Source: Candidatus Nanoarchaeia archaeon
Lineage (GTDB): Archaea > Nanobdellota > Nanobdellia > Woesearchaeales > UBA10216
Assembly: GCA_028279045.1 (NCBI GenBank)
Contig: JANQSZ010000025.1
Location: forward strand, 1 to 32,646
Length of the DNA stretch: 32,646 nt
Direction of reading: 5' to 3'
Shown: positions 29,473-32,646 of the stretch, piece by piece
How the letters are laid out: each line of letters starts with the position of its first letter
Position numbering within the stretch: position 1 is the stretch's first letter
The notes under the pieces: generated by a model
Databases searched by the model: none
Told to the model about the DNA's origin: nothing
The model's input: the letters and a program-made list of their open reading frames with translations, nothing else
Program-made: the position numbers and the translations under genes

Positions 29473-31299
29473 CTATAACACCAGCTTAATCTGGTCTCCC
29501 AGCGTTACAGCATCGGCAATCAGTTTCCCTATTTTATTCTTACGGGTAATTTTGATCTCGCCGCCCTTTCCTACATTCGCGGTCAGGACATAGTCATCAT
29601 CTAAGTAGATATGGACTCCTTTTCCAGAATAGCGCTGATCTACGAATAAATGCACGCTCTTCTTCGAGAGCTGAGAATGGAATTTGAGCACTTCACCGGT
29701 TTCCTTCTTGGATTCTGCCAGTGATTGAACGTCAATGCCAATACCGAGACGCTTTTCGAGCATCTCCACATTCTTGCCTTGCTTTCCGATGATTTTTGGA
29801 ATCTCTTCTTCAGGAACAAAAATCCGAGCTTTGTTGTCAGATAGCATCTGCACGTCTGCATCAGGAACATAGCGGAGCATCTCTTGCGCAATTGCCTGCG
29901 CTGCTAATTCGTGCACTGGCGAGCCTTTCTGTTCTTTAACTGGAACAACAACTGTTTGTTCACCGTATGTATACAGCTCATATTCTGGCTTGCGCGATTC
30001 GAAATCGCTCACAACAACAACAGGACGTGCAAGATCTTCCTCTGTCATGCCTGCTGGTACTTTCACAACCATGTGCAAGCTGAGAACTTTTGCAACGGCA
30101 CCATTCATAATAAAAATAACAGTATCGATCACCTGCGGAATCACACCGAGTTCGATTCTACCCACAAAACGCTGGATAGCGTCGACAGGATTTGTCGCGT
30201 GTACTACGCCAGCTAAACCAATACCAGACAATCGGAGGTCTGCGAACAATTGAAAATCATGCGTGTTACGCATTTCATCAAAAACAGTGTAGTCTGGACG
30301 TGATAATAACAAGACATCGTGCACTTCGCGACTATCGCCGTGTGAAATTGCAAGCTGTGTTACATTTTCGGGCAGCACAAGATCTCGCGGGGCTTCAATC
30401 GTCTTCACAATTTTATCTTTCGCAGCATAATGCTCTGCAAGAGCTTGGGCGAAAGTACTTTTACCCATACCTGGACTACCGGCGATGAGAACACCTTCTG
30501 CTTGTTTGTCGATTCTACTCATTAATTTTTCAGAAAGTGCATAATCAGTAATTGAAAGATGCTTTACTGGCCGAACAGCGGTGATCTCCCACCCGTCGGA
30601 AAACGGAGGTCTTGTGATGACAATACGAAAATTAGCGAGTTGAACAATCGTACTGCCAGAACGATCAATTTCAACAAAACCGTCCTGCCGAATATTTGCT
30701 TCTTCGATAATTTCGTGCGCAAGTTCTTGCACGAGTTCTCTTGTTAACTTATCTGGCTTGACTTTGACGAACTCCCATGTCCCTGGTTTACCTTTTTTCG
30801 CGAACGGTTCGACGTTTTCACGCAAGTGAACGCTCATTGTCATAGCGTCAAAATATCCTTCGAGCTTGAGTTTGCGCTTCAGTTGCTCAATTTCAATAAA
30901 CAAGACCTTCATGCCTTTTGCACGAGCCACCATAGACTGTACTTTATCGGCACTCATCAACGTAGCGTCTTCTGCATACGCTAAATCTCGAATCAATGCA
31001 TCAATCTCGCCAAGACGCGCATGCCTGATATCTTGCGGGCGAGGCCGCTCTCCAGTGAACAGAATCTTTGTACCTACTTTTTCAGCAGCAGCCTTCATGT
31101 TCTCGATCTCTTCTAAGCCGAGAAAACCAATACTTCTATTGGTATTTGCTTGATGCTCCAGTTCAGCAACGACTGCTTCGTGGATGAGAATTTCAGTTGC
31201 AGTGATTTCCTTGCTCTTCAGTTTTTTCGAAACCACGCCTTCAATAATGACTGAGGTGTCTGGTACTAATTTATCTATAGTCTCGCTCTGTTTAGGCAT
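29473..31299 (-). CDS. PIN domain-PilT-like ATPase-KH domain protein
   Basis: The 608-residue protein has an N-terminal PIN nuclease fold with acidic residues D14 (VPDTSVI), E46, E98, D100 and D118, a secretion-type ATPase core with Walker A GSPGMGKS (274-281) and DE 341-342 in the Walker B region, a KH domain with GKQG (505-508), and a C-terminal beta-rich end. This three-part protein is widespread in archaea and is thought to act in RNA processing or ribosome-related quality control. A TATA box (31321-31328) is 26 nt upstream. It is the first gene of a two-gene unit with serS. Confidence 0.92.
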   Translation of the reverse strand: MPKQSETIDKLVPDTSVIIEGVVSKKLKSKEITATEILIHEAVVAELEHQANTNRSIGFLGLEEIENMKAAAEKVGTKILFTGERPRPQDIRHARLGEIDALIRDLAYAEDATLMSADKVQSMVARAKGMKVLFIEIEQLKRKLKLEGYFDAMTMSVHLRENVEPFAKKGKPGTWEFVKVKPDKLTRELVQELAHEIIEEANIRQDGFVEIDRSGSTIVQLANFRIVITRPPFSDGWEITAVRPVKHLSITDYALSEKLMSRIDKQAEGVLIAGSPGMGKSTFAQALAEHYAAKDKIVKTIEAPRDLVLPENVTQLAISHGDSREVHDVLLLSRPDYTVFDEMRNTHDFQLFADLRLSGIGLAGVVHATNPVDAIQRFVGRIELGVIPQVIDTVIFIMNGAVAKVLSLHMVVKVPAGMTEEDLARPVVVVSDFESRKPEYELYTYGEQTVVVPVKEQKGSPVHELAAQAIAQEMLRYVPDADVQMLSDNKARIFVPEEEIPKIIGKQGKNVEMLEKRLGIGIDVQSLAESKKETGEVLKFHSQLSKKSVHLFVDQRYSGKGVHIYLDDDYVLTANVGKGGEIKITRKNKIGKLIADAVTLGDQIKLVL

Positions 31300-31320
31300 A
31301 TCCTTGCTGTTAAGAACTGG

Positions 31321-31328
31321 CTTTATAA
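31321..31328 (-). promoter_or_regulatory. TATA box of PIN-ATPase/serS operon
   Basis: CTTTATAAAG (palindromic) on the minus strand is centred 26 nt before ATG 31299. Confidence 0.6.
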
Positions 31329-31347
31329 AGTTTCTTCTTGATTTTGC

Positions 31348-32217
31348 CTATTCCTCAAATTCACGGATGAACTTAATGAGCTCATCTGCATCGTCAAAAT
31401 CCAAGAATTCTTTTTTGGCAAGGGCAGGAGTCTTCTTTGGCTTCGTCTTCTCAAAAATAGTAAGCTGAGCAGTACCTAGCAAACGAGCGATTGCTTGCAA
31501 TTGCGGATTGGTCTTATCAGACATATCTGATACAATCACTTCTCCTTCCTTTCGAGCAACAAAATCAAATGGAGCACGCTTTGTTTCTACTGTATCGAAG
31601 CCCAGCTTTTCGTATTTCTTGCCAACTGCTGACTTTGGATCGGGATGCGGGTGTGCATGTTGTTCGAAAACGCGAATACGCCGGAACACTTTCTCACCAA
31701 AAATATCAAACAATGTTTCTGCTGTCTTTGCAGAGATCATTGCATCATTGCTTTCGTAGCGACGGATCATTGTTGAAGACACGCCAAGCTTTTGGGCTAA
31801 TGCATTCAAAGAAAGACCATGTTCTTCCCGTTCGTGACGAAGTTTTTCTCCAATAATTGCGGCAGACGGCCCTGCGTTTGTGCTGAACAAGAAAGGCAAT
31901 TTATTTTCTAAACAGTTGTTGAGTGTGGTTGGAGTTAAGAGGTAGACGTTGAAACGGGTGTAGACAACATTGTCCAATAGCGGGGCACCTGCTTTTTCGG
32001 CTACGATGACGGCAACTGCACCTACACTTCCAGCGATCTGTTGCATCTCTTGAATCACTGCCTGATTAAGGCCGCTTGCATCTTCGATCACTTTGAGAAG
32101 CATAATCGAGGATTGTTTGCGGGCAGCGATGTCGAAACTCGTTCTGGTGAGGGCTTTGACTGTAAAACTATGCCGCAAGAGCACAATCCCGATCTCGTCA
32201 AGAAGCTGGCGTTTCAT
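31348..32217 (-). CDS. Archaeal HTH transcriptional regulator, COG1395-like
   Basis: The 289-residue protein has three parts. The N-terminal alpha/beta domain (about 1-120, LLDEIGIVLLRHSFTVKAL, then FDIAARKQSSIMLLKVIED) resembles a restriction-nuclease-like fold lacking clear catalysis. A Cro/XRE helix-turn-helix follows (about 126-165, IIGEKLRHEREEHGLSLNALAQKLG and VSSTMIRRYE). A second alpha/beta domain ends the protein. This layout belongs to a conserved archaeal regulator family (COG1395 from memory). It is divergent from abce1, with separate TATA boxes. Targets are unknown. Confidence 0.85.
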   Translation of the reverse strand: MKRQLLDEIGIVLLRHSFTVKALTRTSFDIAARKQSSIMLLKVIEDASGLNQAVIQEMQQIAGSVGAVAVIVAEKAGAPLLDNVVYTRFNVYLLTPTTLNNCLENKLPFLFSTNAGPSAAIIGEKLRHEREEHGLSLNALAQKLGVSSTMIRRYESNDAMISAKTAETLFDIFGEKVFRRIRVFEQHAHPHPDPKSAVGKKYEKLGFDTVETKRAPFDFVARKEGEVIVSDMSDKTNPQLQAIARLLGTAQLTIFEKTKPKKTPALAKKEFLDFDDADELIKFIREFEE

Positions 32218-32238
32218 ATTGCAGCATAGCCCAGCTCA

Positions 32239-32269
32239 ATATATAAGATTTGCGAAGAAACTTTTAAAA
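32239..32269. promoter_or_regulatory. Divergent TATA boxes of HTH regulator and abce1
   Basis: Minus strand: TTATATAT (32239-32246), 26 nt before ATG 32217. Plus strand: TTTTAAAA (32262-32269), 27 nt before ATG 32293. Confidence 0.55.
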
Positions 32270-32292
32270 AGAACTCGACGGTTTAGAAGGGT

Positions 32293-32646
32293 ATGAAACG
32301 AATCGCGGTGATTGACAAGGAAAAATGCAACCCAGTGAGTTGTGGAGACTTTCTCTGTATACGAGTTAGTCCAGGCAACAGAATGGGCAATGAAGTATTT
32401 GTGAAAGGGCCTGATGGGAAAGCACAGGTCAATGAAGAAGTATGCACAGATGCTGAAATGATCACTGCGAAGAAATGTCCGTTCGGTGCCATTCATATGG
32501 TGAAATTGCCGGAGAAACTTACGAGCCAACCGGTACATCGTTATGGTAAAGATGGTTTCATGCTGTATTCATTACCGATTCCGATGTTCGGCCAAGTCGT
32601 TGGTATTATTGGGAGGAATGGTATTGGAAAAAGCACTGCACTGAAA
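32293..32646 (+). CDS. ABCE1/RLI ribosome-recycling ATPase, 3' end outside window
   Basis: The 118 visible residues start MKRIAVIDKEKCNPVSC. The ferredoxin-like domain is C12-x4-C17-x4-C22-x3-S26-P, then C51, and C62 in AKKCPFGAIHMVKLP. HRYGKDGFMLYSLPIPMFGQVVGIIGRNGIGKST follows, the first ABC Walker A. This is ABCE1, which splits ribosomes after termination. In the normal protein both motifs carry four cysteines. Here S26, A54 and the T58 region replace three of them, all belonging to one cluster. The rest is beyond the window. A TATA box is 27 nt upstream. Confidence 0.93.
   Translation, partial: MKRIAVIDKEKCNPVSCGDFLCIRVSPGNRMGNEVFVKGPDGKAQVNEEVCTDAEMITAKKCPFGAIHMVKLPEKLTSQPVHRYGKDGFMLYSLPIPMFGQVVGIIGRNGIGKSTALK

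Noticed and set aside
1-32646. CRISPR arrays, insertion sequences, prophage genes or tRNA genes
   Set aside because: No regularly spaced direct repeats, transposase or integrase motifs, phage structural genes, or T-loop consensus in intergenic sequence were seen.

Overview
The window is archaeal chromosomal DNA. Evidence for this is the set of information-processing genes (archaeal-type DnaG, Orc1/Cdc6, Rio1 kinase, archease with RtcB, a PIN-ATPase-KH protein and ABCE1) together with TATA-type promoters. In most transcription units the TATA box is centred about 25-28 nt upstream of the start codon, so most mRNAs look leaderless. Genes inside operons more often overlap by ATGA or carry a GGAG-like ribosome site. 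Tandem DUF5752-like proteins, a membrane SurA-N protein, class III signal (pilin-like) proteins and many small orphan genes fit a DPANN-type archaeon of the Woesearchaeota/Pacearchaeota kind. That placement is inference. I see no CRISPR array, insertion sequence or tRNA.

Layout. 1-4816 is a glycogen/alpha-glucan block: a divergent GT3 glycogen synthase (cut by the window edge), then a winged-helix regulator, a GT4 glycosyltransferase, a GH57 hydrolase and two DUF5752-like proteins. 4817-6385 is ftsZ with an elaborate upstream region (three GGGCA repeats, one inside a perfect 8-bp-arm palindrome, and a 9-codon upstream ORF) and a hairpin terminator. 6386-8906 is a patch of small orphan genes around the Rio1 kinase gene. 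8961-10556 holds a GC-rich structured RNA candidate, a structured leader and dnaG. 10551-12898 holds a membrane SurA-N-like protein divergent from two pilin-like, sequon-rich surface proteins. 12931-16333 is RNA repair and modification (archease, RtcB, a metallophosphoesterase, TsaC/YrdC).

16386-22406 is the iron-sulfur region: a three-microprotein operon, a [3Fe-4S]-type ferredoxin, and divergently a helix-turn-helix regulator with a perfect inverted-repeat operator at its own promoter. The regulator is followed by sufB-sufD-sufS-sufU-sufC, tightly coupled. 22439-25138 is a membrane redox group: NDH-2-like flavoprotein, DoxX, VKOR and a MIP channel. 25172-26654 holds a stand-alone glutamine amidotransferase operon, a zinc-ribbon microprotein and acylphosphatase. 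26651-32646 holds Orc1/Cdc6, an orphan, SerRS, the PIN-ATPase-KH protein, a COG1395-like regulator and the 5' part of abce1.

The points most worth following are: the ABCE1 ferredoxin domain, which keeps all four ligands of one cluster but has lost three of four of the other; the self-controlled SUF operon whose regulator carries a CxxH...C...C metal site; the unassigned ~155-nt RNA and structured dnaG leader; the ftsZ operator array; and several microproteins of 27-39 residues supported by promoters, ribosome sites and overlapping start/stop codons.
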